Positions 1 to 7,317 of a stretch of DNA of 12,774 nucleotides are shown one piece after another. The notes under the pieces were generated by a model. That model had not been told where the DNA came from, did not search any database, and worked only from the letters and a program-made list of their open reading frames with translations. Location: positions 1 through 12,774 of the forward strand of contig JAKVBZ010000118.1 in the NCBI GenBank assembly GCA_022448645.1, given 5' to 3'. Source of the DNA: Pirellulaceae bacterium (GTDB taxonomy: Bacteria > Planctomycetota > Planctomycetia > Pirellulales > Pirellulaceae). The position numbers were made by a program, and so were the translations under genes. Positions within the stretch are counted from its first letter, which is position 1. Each line of letters starts with the position of its first letter.

Positions 1-344
1 TCGACAACATCCAGCAATCGCGGATCGAGTAACGCACTTGTAAAAGCTCCGCTTGTCAACGCGTTTACACGTAAGCTGTTAATCACACGTTTACCAGGCT
101 GTCCAGGATCTTCATTGAACAGCGAGCCATCAGGTGTAATCCAAGCGTTACGATGTGTGTCAGATCGCATGGCCTGTGATAACAACGACACCGCTTGCTT
201 CCGCAATTGCTCGATGTGATTCAAGATTGGAGCCACATGCGAGCACATCAACCCTCGAATAACGACAGCTCCATACCGTTGGTAAGTTTCCACAACGGCC
301 GGCAAATCAAGATTCTCGCTGTCAAATGTAAATTGAATTGCCAT
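1..344 (-). CDS. Probable PhyH-family dioxygenase, N-terminal part (truncated by window edge)
   Basis: Reading the minus strand from an ATG at 344 gives an open frame of 114 codons that runs off the left edge without a stop. The visible N-terminus contains 'YQRYGAVVIRGL' (about residues 21-32), the opening beta-strand/helix pattern typical of phytanoyl-CoA dioxygenase-like and other Fe(II)/2-oxoglutarate oxygenases. A later stretch, 'DGSLFNEDPGQPGKRV', also suits that fold. The HxD...H iron ligands would lie beyond the edge, so catalytic competence cannot be judged. It starts 61 nt after the complete PhyH gene on the same strand, with no clear Shine-Dalgarno site and no obvious terminator between them, so it is probably the third gene of that operon. 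The reading frame is well supported. The family call is an inference from the N-terminal pattern only. Confidence 0.6.
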   Translation of the reverse strand, partial: MAIQFTFDSENLDLPAVVETYQRYGAVVIRGLMCSHVAPILNHIEQLRKQAVSLLSQAMRSDTHRNAWITPDGSLFNEDPGQPGKRVINSLRVNALTSGAFTSALLDPRLLDVV

Positions 345-405
345 GACAGGGTTCTTACACATCCATCTGTTTGCGAGCTCATTTTTCTGCCGCCAAAGCG
401 AGTCG

Positions 406-1287
406 CTATTCTTTGTCGGCTCCCCACCGCCAGGGGCTGATCCCCTCGGCTTCGCAGGCCATATCGTCTGGACGATTTGGTAAATCGAACTCGATTTCAC
501 GAGTATTCAAGCTACGAAATAAGGGTTGGATGTTGGGCGGTAGGTGTGCTATCCGGTCTGAAGGGTAATCCTCCACATCACGAATCGGACCAGCCCATGC
601 CGGACGATAGGCCATGGCCAACATTCGTCTTGGTTGGTCACTGTAATTGGGATAGTTACCATGGAACACTTTTTGATTGATGATAGCCGCCGAACCGGCT
701 TGGCAAGTCACCATCATTTCGTCGGGGTGGTTCAGATACCGTTGGTAGGGATTCCCGTCGCGATGCAGCGACAGGTGAGAGCGAGGAATCACTTTGAACG
801 GAGACCGTTCCGGTGTCAGATCGTCCAGGTAATAGAGGACACGTACCAAAACGGGAGAGCTTGCTTGTACGCCAAAGATTTTGGAGCCGTACGGCTGGGC
901 GTCTGTATGCACAACAATTCCAGGGTGTCCGGGCAACGAAACTGCAAGCGTAAAAGAAGTGCACACCAGATCATCACCGAACAGCTCTGACAGGAAGTCC
1001 AGTATGGTCCGATTTGCGATCAGTTGAATGCACTGAGGTGAGTCGGTCCATTGGATGTTGACGCAGCCGCGTTGGTTTTCGCTGTAGTCGACGCCGGTAG
1101 TCGGCAGGCGTTCGACTTCGGTCCTCAGCTCGTCAAGCACATCAGGCTCGATCACATTCGGCATCACGAGAAAGCCGTTCAATTCAATCGAACGAACCTG
1201 AGCGGCTCGATCGAGGGAAGCCCACTCAATTTCACAGACTTTGGCCGACTTTATATTTTTTCTGGTGTTGGTGACGGAAGTGTCCAT
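406..1287 (-). CDS. PhyH-family Fe(II)/2-oxoglutarate-dependent dioxygenase
   Basis: This 293-residue protein is of the usual size for phytanoyl-CoA dioxygenase-like enzymes, which hydroxylate an organic substrate using Fe(II), O2 and 2-oxoglutarate in the cytoplasm. The iron-binding triad is visible as H127-T-D129 (in 'VVHTDAQPYG') and H209 (in 'VFHGNYPN'). R220 or R221 in 'QPRRMLAMAYRP' is placed to bind the 2-oxoglutarate carboxylate. The N-terminal 'ELNGFLVMPNVI' (about 35-46) is the family's entry strand. There is no signal peptide. The ATG at 1287 lies 13 nt beyond the stop of the amidohydrolase gene, which implies cotranscription, and a second probable PhyH gene follows. No Shine-Dalgarno site is evident. 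The substrate is unknown, because the family ranges from acyl-CoA to ectoine, halogenation and secondary-metabolite substrates. Confidence 0.88.
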   Translation of the reverse strand: MDTSVTNTRKNIKSAKVCEIEWASLDRAAQVRSIELNGFLVMPNVIEPDVLDELRTEVERLPTTGVDYSENQRGCVNIQWTDSPQCIQLIANRTILDFLSELFGDDLVCTSFTLAVSLPGHPGIVVHTDAQPYGSKIFGVQASSPVLVRVLYYLDDLTPERSPFKVIPRSHLSLHRDGNPYQRYLNHPDEMMVTCQAGSAAIINQKVFHGNYPNYSDQPRRMLAMAYRPAWAGPIRDVEDYPSDRIAHLPPNIQPLFRSLNTREIEFDLPNRPDDMACEAEGISPWRWGADKE

Positions 1288-1300
1288 GATGTCGGTTTCG

Positions 1301-2296
1301 CTATGGATTCAATCCAAACAAGTTGGCTGCGTTGTTCCAAAAAATGTCTTCGACCTGGCGGTCGCTCAGCTTTTCTGACCAGCAAGCCCATTTGATAGAT
1401 CGCAAGTGTTCGAGTCCGATGAGTACCGGCACCACACGTCCCTGTTTTTCACCCCACACGGGCGTATCCTCGTATAGCCAGACAAACGAATCTGCAGCAG
1501 ACAAGGATCGGCCTCGCGCGTGGCAGATTGGCAAATCGGTTCCATACATCAGCTTTTCATGACCGATTATGCGAATGATCGCCTGGTGTGCGATGGGCTC
1601 GCAGTTGACGCTAGTGTCGAAGTACAGATTATCCAGCCCGGTCAATTGTGGCAGGCCTTCAAGATTGTGCGCTGCCTGAAATCCTCGGCCAGAGTGAGCT
1701 AGAATCAATTTCATGTTGGGATAGGTCGAGCAGTAATGGCGTATCCAATGGATATTACTGGGATCAGCCACAGCACGAGATTTCACCATGTGCAAAGTGA
1801 TTACCCAACCTTCTTCGTCGGCAACCTTGACAAGTGCTTCCGGCAGATAATCAGGGATGTCGGCCTCCCAGGTCGGCTCGACTTTGGCCATGGTGTGGTA
1901 ACATTTAAGCCCATTCAGATCGAGTCGCCGCACATGTTCACGAACCCATTCGGGATCATCGTCTGGTCTCACAAAGAAGATGCCGCGACAAGCCTCATCT
2001 TGGGCGACTACCTCTGCCGCCCATTCATTTGCGACCAAAGTGTGATCGACCGTTTCCGGAATCACGAATGGGATAAACATCCCTTTGGTAACTCGCCCCG
2101 GATGCAGGTCTTCCATCGCACGTACATATTCAGGCCAACCCACTGAATCAGGTCCGCCCTTGATAGACCAAGGCATGAAATCCTGCCGCCAACAATGCGT
2201 ATGTGCATCGAAAATTCGGTCTGGCAAAAATGAATTGATCTCGCGGTCAAAGAACTCACGATCGACGTCGGTGGCAGTATAACCTTTGATTTCCAT
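1301..2296 (-). CDS. Amidohydrolase-2 family metal-dependent hydrolase or decarboxylase
   Basis: The 331-residue protein has the signature positions of the amidohydrolase-2 TIM-barrel family. These are H32-T-H34 in 'FDAHTHCW' at the end of strand 1, K131 in 'GLKCYH', H169 in 'TLHM', H201 in 'LAHSGRG' and D254 in 'YGTDLP'. Together they form a normal metal-binding and proton-shuttling set. The family includes ACMSD-type and gamma-resorcylate decarboxylases, LigJ-type hydratases and lactonases, so the reaction may be hydrolytic or a non-oxidative decarboxylation, and the sequence does not say which. It is cytoplasmic, with no signal peptide. It is the first gene of a probable operon with the PhyH genes, starts at ATG 2296, and is divergent from the Gfo/Idh/MocA oxidoreductase. 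No Shine-Dalgarno site precedes the start. Confidence 0.88.
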   Translation of the reverse strand: MEIKGYTATDVDREFFDREINSFLPDRIFDAHTHCWRQDFMPWSIKGGPDSVGWPEYVRAMEDLHPGRVTKGMFIPFVIPETVDHTLVANEWAAEVVAQDEACRGIFFVRPDDDPEWVREHVRRLDLNGLKCYHTMAKVEPTWEADIPDYLPEALVKVADEEGWVITLHMVKSRAVADPSNIHWIRHYCSTYPNMKLILAHSGRGFQAAHNLEGLPQLTGLDNLYFDTSVNCEPIAHQAIIRIIGHEKLMYGTDLPICHARGRSLSAADSFVWLYEDTPVWGEKQGRVVPVLIGLEHLRSIKWACWSEKLSDRQVEDIFWNNAANLFGLNP

Positions 2297-2308
2297 AGTA
2301 AATCCGGC

Positions 2309-2333
2309 ATCTATTCACTGAACAACAATAGAT
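2309..2333. promoter_or_regulatory. Operator-like inverted repeat in the divergent intergenic region
   Basis: Perfect 7-bp arms, ATCTATT at 2309-2315 and AATAGAT at 2327-2333, are separated by 11 bp, so the half-site centres are 18 bp apart. The site lies 13 bp upstream of the amidohydrolase start codon (2296) and touches the -35 element proposed for the divergent oxidoreductase gene. That position suits a dimeric regulator of both transcripts. A 7-bp repeat with a free spacer can arise by chance in a region this size, so this is only a candidate. Confidence 0.3.
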
Positions 2334-2361
2334 TGTGAAGGAAAACTATTTCCTGTCTAAT
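2333..2361 (+). promoter_or_regulatory. Candidate sigma70-like promoter with an internal palindrome
   Basis: TTGTGA (2333-2338) and TCTAAT (2356-2361) are separated by exactly 17 bp. They match the consensus -35 at 4/6 and the -10 at 5/6, and they read toward the oxidoreductase gene starting at 2531. The spacer is almost entirely a perfect palindrome, AGGAAA-ACTA-TTTCCT (2339-2354), as expected for an operator bound by a repressor. Transcription would begin near 2368, leaving a leader of about 160 nt. A second TATACT box at 2381-2386 lacks a good -35. No equally convincing promoter was found for the minus-strand operon. Confidence 0.4.
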
Positions 2362-2530
2362 GACGGTCAACTTCCCAGTGTATACTAAATTCGAGTTTCA
2401 CTTCTACCGCCTGTACATCAGTTGCAAAGCGGCGACACCGCATCACGAATGTAAACACGTTGCCGCTTAGCAAAGCGTGTTCATCAATATCATCAATCCA
2501 TTCTTTAAATTTTCGAGACCGGTATTCATT

Positions 2531-3919
2531 ATGAAATCATCGCCAAGTGACAAAGACATTGCAGTTCCGTCCCCCGGAAGAAAACAGGATCGTCGACGAT
2601 TTGTTAAGTCGTTGGGAGTCGGGAGTGCTCTGGCCGGAATGGCGACCAGCTTACCGGCAGCCAGCTATGCAAAAGTACTGGGTGCCAATGAGCGGGTACG
2701 CATTGGCGTCATCGGCATTCGTGGGATGGGATATGGGCACATCCAAGGATTTTCGCAGCTGGACAACGTCGAAGTCGTGGCTATTTGTGACATCGACGAA
2801 AACGTTCTTGCCAAACAATTGAGTCGTATGGAGCAGGAACAGCTGAATCTCCCGCAGACGTATGTTGATTTACGAGATCTTTACGATGACCCGTCGATCG
2901 ATGCTGTGGGTGTAGCAACCCCCAACCATTGGCATGCACTCGCCGGGTACTGGGCAGTCCAGGCAGGCAAACATGCCACCTTGGAAAAACCCGCAACCCA
3001 CAATTATTTTGAAGGTCAGCAGTTAATTGCTGCCTCAGACCGTTACCAACGATTCATACAGCATCATGCCGAGCGACGAAGCTATGCCGGATTTAAGTCG
3101 GCCATCCAGTTTTTGCACGAAGGGGGTCTGGGCGAAGTCTACCTGGCGAAAGGGATTTGCTACAAACGCCGTAACTCGATTGGTCGTGCCCAAGAAAAAC
3201 CCGTGCCTCCCGGTGTGCACTATGATTTATGGCTCGGGCCTGCGCCAGAGCGTCCCTTTACGAAAAACCGATTCCACTATCACTGGCACTGGCACTGGGA
3301 CTATGGCAACGGCGATATCGGGAATCAGGGTGCTCATCAAATGGATATCGCTCGCTGGGGGTTGGGTGTAACCCTGCCCACCAAAGTGTCTGCTATGGGA
3401 GGACACTTCATGTTTGATGACGATCAGGAGACTCCTAACACACTCATGGCGATGTTCGAGTTCCCTAATCCGAAAGGTGGCGGCGACAAGAAGAAGTTTT
3501 TGCAGTTCGAAGTGCGACACTGGATATCCAATGAAGAGGGTAAATTGGGCGACGGTGCAACCAAAACGATCGGCAACCTGTTTTTCGGATCGGAAGGGTA
3601 CATGGTGCTCGACAAAGGAGGAAATTGGCAAACCTATATGGGGAAAGAACGTGAGCCAGGACCCAATGGCAGTGGTGACGGTGACATGTTTCAAAACTTC
3701 GTAGATGCCATCCGAGCGGACGACAGGAGTCTCTTAGAAGGCGATATCACCGAAGGACATCCCAGTTGTGCCCTGATTCATTTGGCGAATACATCTTATC
3801 GATTAGGTCGTACTTTGAATTTCGATCCCAAGCTGGAACGATACGTCGACGACGACGAAGCCAACGCGATGCTCACGCGCCAGTATCGCGCTCCGTATGT
3901 CGTTCCAGAACATGTCTGA
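2531..3919 (+). CDS. Tat-exported Gfo/Idh/MocA family oxidoreductase
   Basis: This 462-residue protein (from ATG 2531) begins with a twin-arginine signal, 'DRRRFVKSLG' (about residues 20-29), followed by a small-residue hydrophobic stretch ending near 'AASYAK', so it is probably exported, folded, by Tat. A Rossmann motif 'GVIGIRGMG' follows (about 59-67). The conserved E152-K153-P154 holds the usual catalytic/nicotinamide-side lysine. The C-terminal alpha/beta domain carries 'WDYGNGDIGNQGAHQMD', with H269 as a likely catalytic or substrate residue. The family oxidises or interconverts sugars and cyclitols using NAD(P). An in-frame GTG at 2477 would add 18 residues, but ATG 2531 gives a more normal signal n-region. 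Neither start has a Shine-Dalgarno site. It is transcribed alone, divergent from the amidohydrolase operon, and planctomycetes carry many such paralogues. Confidence 0.88.
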   Translation: MKSSPSDKDIAVPSPGRKQDRRRFVKSLGVGSALAGMATSLPAASYAKVLGANERVRIGVIGIRGMGYGHIQGFSQLDNVEVVAICDIDENVLAKQLSRMEQEQLNLPQTYVDLRDLYDDPSIDAVGVATPNHWHALAGYWAVQAGKHATLEKPATHNYFEGQQLIAASDRYQRFIQHHAERRSYAGFKSAIQFLHEGGLGEVYLAKGICYKRRNSIGRAQEKPVPPGVHYDLWLGPAPERPFTKNRFHYHWHWHWDYGNGDIGNQGAHQMDIARWGLGVTLPTKVSAMGGHFMFDDDQETPNTLMAMFEFPNPKGGGDKKKFLQFEVRHWISNEEGKLGDGATKTIGNLFFGSEGYMVLDKGGNWQTYMGKEREPGPNGSGDGDMFQNFVDAIRADDRSLLEGDITEGHPSCALIHLANTSYRLGRTLNFDPKLERYVDDDEANAMLTRQYRAPYVVPEHV

Positions 3920-3995
3920 GCGGCTGGTGTTCCTACGGTCAACGAGGTTGATTGGCACCAGACATACAGCATCGGCACCCGGCTCGCCTCTCACA

Positions 3996-4014
3996 GCTGA
4001 GCCTGAAGCTCAGC
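3996..4014. terminator. Hairpin between convergent genes, possible bidirectional terminator
   Basis: GCTGAGC (3996-4002) and GCTCAGC (4008-4014) form a perfect 7-bp stem with a CTGAA loop. It lies between the stop codons of the convergent oxidoreductase (3919) and decarboxylase alpha (4071) genes. Neither strand has a clear T-tract after the stem, so it is at best a weak or factor-assisted terminator. Nothing else in the 151-bp gap is coding. Confidence 0.35.
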
Positions 4015-4070
4015 GAAACCTTCTGCGGCCTCAGCAGCATCCCCAGAGCTATTGAAGATCAACAACCGTC

Positions 4071-5891
4071 TCAGCCGATGGTGGCCAGCAACTGGCCGGT
4101 GTTAACCTGGTCTCCCACACTGGCGCCGATATGACGAATAGTACCGGCGACGGGGGCAGTGACGGATACTTCCATTTTCATAGCCTCGACGACCAAGATG
4201 GTGTCACCCGACTGTACTGCATCTCCGACGTTCGCCGTAATCCTCAGCACGGTGCCAGGCATCTGGGCAGTGACGTCAGTGGTGGCTCCGGACGTTTCGG
4301 CAGCGGGTGTGGTGCTGGATGCTGGCTGAGAGGATTGTCCTTGAACGCTAACCTGATAGGCTTGGCCATTGACGACCGCTTGGTCACCGTCGATCTTGAC
4401 AGCATAGTTTCGGCCATTCACAGAAAGTTGAAACTCGTTGTTCATTCCCGGCGCAGCGGCAGAAGCACTGGCCGCATCCGCTGCGGATGAGTCAATCTTT
4501 CTGACACCAATGGTGGCCTCACCACGTAAAAAGGCCAACCCTTTGTCCTTACAAGTAGCGACAATAAAAATGTTCTCGTCGGTTTCTGGTAGCCCGTGTT
4601 CTTGCAGCTGTTTACGAGCCGGTTCCATACCTTTATTGGGATCCGCATCATTGATTTCCAGCGGACTACGAGTGGTCGGCTCAAGCCCCAATTGTTCCGA
4701 CGCAATTTTGACAATTTCTTCGTCAGGCCTCACGGGCGTCTTGCCGAAATAGCCGAGCACCATCTTGCCGTACGGTTCCGCGATTTTTTCCCATGGCCCA
4801 AACATGACATTGTTCAGCGCTTGCTGCACGTAGAATTGTGAAACAGGCGTAACAGACGTACCGTATCCACCGCGGCGCACCACGTCGCTCATGGCGCGAA
4901 TCAATTCGGGGTATTTATCCATGATGCCATTGTCTCGCATCATTTGGGTATTTGCCGTGAGAGCTCCGCCCGGCATCGGGCTCCACGGAATTAAGGGTTC
5001 GACGGCAACCGCTTCTGGTGGTAGGAAATAATCCCGCATGCATTCTTTGAACACTTCTTCTGCTTCTCGCACCTTGTCGATATCCACGTCCAGTGTGTAA
5101 TTGGAGTGACGCAGCGCGTGCCACATGACCAGGATATCCGGCTGGCAGGTTCCACCAGAGCAGGGTGCGAGCGACAAGTCGATAGCATCGGCACCCGCAT
5201 CCAAAGCCGCCTGGTAACCTTGTACCGAAATGCCAGCCGTTTCATGCGTATGAAAATGGATGAACGCATCCGACGGCAACATTTTCCTAGCGCGGCGAAT
5301 CGTTTCGTGAACCGTGGATGGAACGGAGGTCCCCGAAGCGTCTTTGAAACAAACTGCGTCGAACGGAATTTCGGCGTCCAGTATTTTCTGTAGGGTCGCT
5401 TCGTAGAAATCGGGATCGTGAGCTCCGCTGCAACCCGGCGGCAGTTCCATAAGTGTCACACAGACTTGGTGCTTCAATCCGGCTTCTACAATACAACGAC
5501 CGCTGTAGATCAAGTTGTCGACGTCGTTTAGTGCATCAAAATTACGAATGGTCGTAATACCATGCTTCTTAAACATTTCCGCGTGCAACTTAATGATGTC
5601 ACTAGGTTGCGATTCAAGACCCACGACATTGACGCCACGTGCCAACGTCTGCAGGTTAGCGTCGGGTCCAGCCGTACTGCGAAACGCGTCCATCATGTCG
5701 AAGGCGTTTTCATTGCAGTAGAAATAGAGAGACTGAAATCGGGCTCCACCTCCGGCTTCGAACCAGGTGATCCCGGCGTCACGAGCTGCTTCCAGTGCGG
5801 GCAGGAAATCGTTTGTCAACACGCGAGCTCCGTAGACAGATTGGAATCCGTCTCGGAACGCGGTACACATGAATTGAATCTTTTTGGCCAC
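4071..5891 (-). CDS. oadA: Na+-translocating oxaloacetate decarboxylase alpha subunit (biotin-carrying carboxyltransferase)
   Basis: The 606-residue protein would transfer a carboxyl group from a 2-oxoacid, most likely oxaloacetate, to its own biotin, and then present carboxybiotin to the membrane beta subunit. An HMG-CoA-lyase-type TIM barrel (about 5-265) shows R13-D14 in 'FRDGFQS', K183 in 'CFKDASG' and metal ligands H214/H216 in 'HFHTHETAG'. The conserved carboxylase domain (about 285-465) includes 'PMPGGALTAN'. An Ala/Ser/Pro-rich linker leads to a biotinyl domain (about 538-606) with E569-A-M-K572-M, where K572 is biotinylated. The start is GTG at 5891, without a Shine-Dalgarno site. 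The motifs 'CTAFRDGFQS' and 'KDASG' replace the classical DTTLRD and KDMAG, so this is a divergent clade. Pyruvate carboxylase B is an alternative name, but the adjacent beta and gamma genes favour a decarboxylase pump. Confidence 0.85.
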   Translation of the reverse strand: MAKKIQFMCTAFRDGFQSVYGARVLTNDFLPALEAARDAGITWFEAGGGARFQSLYFYCNENAFDMMDAFRSTAGPDANLQTLARGVNVVGLESQPSDIIKLHAEMFKKHGITTIRNFDALNDVDNLIYSGRCIVEAGLKHQVCVTLMELPPGCSGAHDPDFYEATLQKILDAEIPFDAVCFKDASGTSVPSTVHETIRRARKMLPSDAFIHFHTHETAGISVQGYQAALDAGADAIDLSLAPCSGGTCQPDILVMWHALRHSNYTLDVDIDKVREAEEVFKECMRDYFLPPEAVAVEPLIPWSPMPGGALTANTQMMRDNGIMDKYPELIRAMSDVVRRGGYGTSVTPVSQFYVQQALNNVMFGPWEKIAEPYGKMVLGYFGKTPVRPDEEIVKIASEQLGLEPTTRSPLEINDADPNKGMEPARKQLQEHGLPETDENIFIVATCKDKGLAFLRGEATIGVRKIDSSAADAASASAAAPGMNNEFQLSVNGRNYAVKIDGDQAVVNGQAYQVSVQGQSSQPASSTTPAAETSGATTDVTAQMPGTVLRITANVGDAVQSGDTILVVEAMKMEVSVTAPVAGTIRHIGASVGDQVNTGQLLATIG

Positions 5892-5909
5892 GGTGTCGTA
5901 GTTGGTTAA

Positions 5910-5931
5910 GGTTTGTCGTGGTTCTCAAACC
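5910..5931 (-). other. Intercistronic hairpin just upstream of the decarboxylase alpha start
   Basis: GGTTTG and CAAACC are perfect 6-bp arms around a 10-nt loop. They lie in the 88-nt gap between the beta stop (5980) and the alpha GTG start (5891), ending 18 nt before that start. In the mRNA it could modulate translation, mark a processing site or attenuate readthrough. The stem is short, so chance is possible. Confidence 0.25.
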
Positions 5932-5979
5932 GGCTTTGCGACCAGCCAGTTGCGAACACGAATGGGAAAAGTCTGCGTT

Positions 5980-7233
5980 CTACGTGAGGACCGACCAGAG
6001 TACTCCGGCAGCAATGGCCGACCCAATGACGCCGGCCACGTTAGGTGCCATGGCGTGCATCAACAAAAAGTTGTGAGGATCTTCTTCTTGTCCCACCATT
6101 TGGACGACTCGAGCCGAATCAGGTACCGCCGAGACTCCAGCAGCTCCAACAAGTGGGTTTATCTTTTCTTTCAGAAAAAGGTTCATGAACTTGGCAAAGA
6201 GTACGCCCCCGGCGGTAGCGATGGCAAACGAAACAGCTCCCAACGCGAAAATCCGTAGCGATTCCGGCCGGAGGAATGTTTGCGCCTGGGTACTCGCCCC
6301 AACACAAAAACCTAGCAAGATCGTCACCATGTCAATGAAGGAGGTGCGAGCAGTTTGAGCTAGCCGGTCCGTCACCATGCTCTCCTTCAGCAGATTACCA
6401 AAGCACAACATGCCCAATAGCACGATAGCGCCCGGCGCCACCAGACCGCAGATCAGGAATGCTGCAATGGGAAAGATGATCCGCTCTAGTTTGGGAACTT
6501 CACGAGGTGCTTTCATACGGATTAAGCGTTCATCACGCGTTGTTAACGCCTTCATGATAGGCGGTTGGATGACAGGGACCAAAGCCATGTACGAATACGC
6601 TGCGATCGCGATCGGCCCGAGCAGATCGGGTGCCAGTTTAGCCGCCAAAAAAATGGCTGTCGGTCCGTCGGCACCGCCGATGATCCCGATGGCTCCAGCT
6701 TGCTGAGGGGTAAACCCGATGTAGAGTGCGCCGAGTAAGGTCAAGAATACGCCGATTTGCGCAGCGGCACCCAGCAGCACTAACCGTGGATTCGACAACA
6801 TCGTCGAAAAGTCTGTCATGGCACCAATGCCAAGAAAAATCAGTGGCGGATAAATACCCTGGCTTACTCCAAAGTAAAGATAGCTGAGCACACTTCCAAA
6901 GTTGTAAGTCACCTGTTCTGTGAACTCGGCAGCACCTGCCGATTCTGAGTCAGATTGCTCGACGACTTTACCATGTCGATCCACTTTTTCCGTCAAGATC
7001 TGACCATCCGCAACTTCGATCCCACCGCTGTCGTAGACACTCAACGTCATCCCAGCAATGGGTGGAATATTTCCTACGAGTATGCCGAAGCCGATTGGGA
7101 TCAACAGCAATGGTTCATAATGCTTGCGTATCGCTAACGAAATGAACACGATACCAATAACGATCATGACCAAATTGAGCCACGTCATTCCGTAGAAGCC
7201 AGTCGTCTTTAAGAATTCAGTGAGGATTCCCAT
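5980..7233 (-). CDS. oadB: Na+-translocating decarboxylase beta subunit (OadB/GcdB/MmdB family)
   Basis: This 417-residue inner-membrane protein decarboxylates carboxybiotin and moves Na+ outward. The family signature is very clear: 'IGIIGGADGPTAIFLAAKL' around 182-200, with D189 matching the essential aspartate of the Klebsiella enzyme. Also visible are 'AAYSYMALVPVIQPPIMKAL' (211-230), 'GAAGVSAVPDSARV' (363-376) and the terminal 'FLLMHAMAPNVAGVIGSAI' (389-407). About nine hydrophobic segments are visible, for example 20-36, 128-145, 151-173, 204-226, 251-280 and 328-350. A hydrophilic loop at about 65-110 is rich in acidic residues. The start is ATG 7233, and it lies between the gamma-like gene (84 nt upstream) and the alpha gene (88 nt downstream), all on one strand. 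The sequence does not by itself separate oxaloacetate, glutaconyl-CoA and methylmalonyl-CoA systems. The alpha subunit next door points to a 2-oxoacid. Confidence 0.95.
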   Translation of the reverse strand: MGILTEFLKTTGFYGMTWLNLVMIVIGIVFISLAIRKHYEPLLLIPIGFGILVGNIPPIAGMTLSVYDSGGIEVADGQILTEKVDRHGKVVEQSDSESAGAAEFTEQVTYNFGSVLSYLYFGVSQGIYPPLIFLGIGAMTDFSTMLSNPRLVLLGAAAQIGVFLTLLGALYIGFTPQQAGAIGIIGGADGPTAIFLAAKLAPDLLGPIAIAAYSYMALVPVIQPPIMKALTTRDERLIRMKAPREVPKLERIIFPIAAFLICGLVAPGAIVLLGMLCFGNLLKESMVTDRLAQTARTSFIDMVTILLGFCVGASTQAQTFLRPESLRIFALGAVSFAIATAGGVLFAKFMNLFLKEKINPLVGAAGVSAVPDSARVVQMVGQEEDPHNFLLMHAMAPNVAGVIGSAIAAGVLWSVLT

Positions 7234-7317
7234 CTATTTCGCTCACACACCTTCAGCGTTCTGAGTTTTTGAAACAAATTTTTGCAACGGCAGCTTAATT
7301 TACAGAATCTCTCAACA

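Noticed and set aside
3227..3694. 155-codon open frame antisense to the oxidoreductase gene
   Set aside because: It lies wholly inside a strongly supported coding gene, shows no recognisable domain or start context, and is a reading-frame shadow.
5562..5909. 115-codon plus-strand frame antisense to the decarboxylase alpha gene
   Set aside because: It is antisense to the highly conserved N-terminal TIM barrel. Its length is explained by constraint on the real frame.
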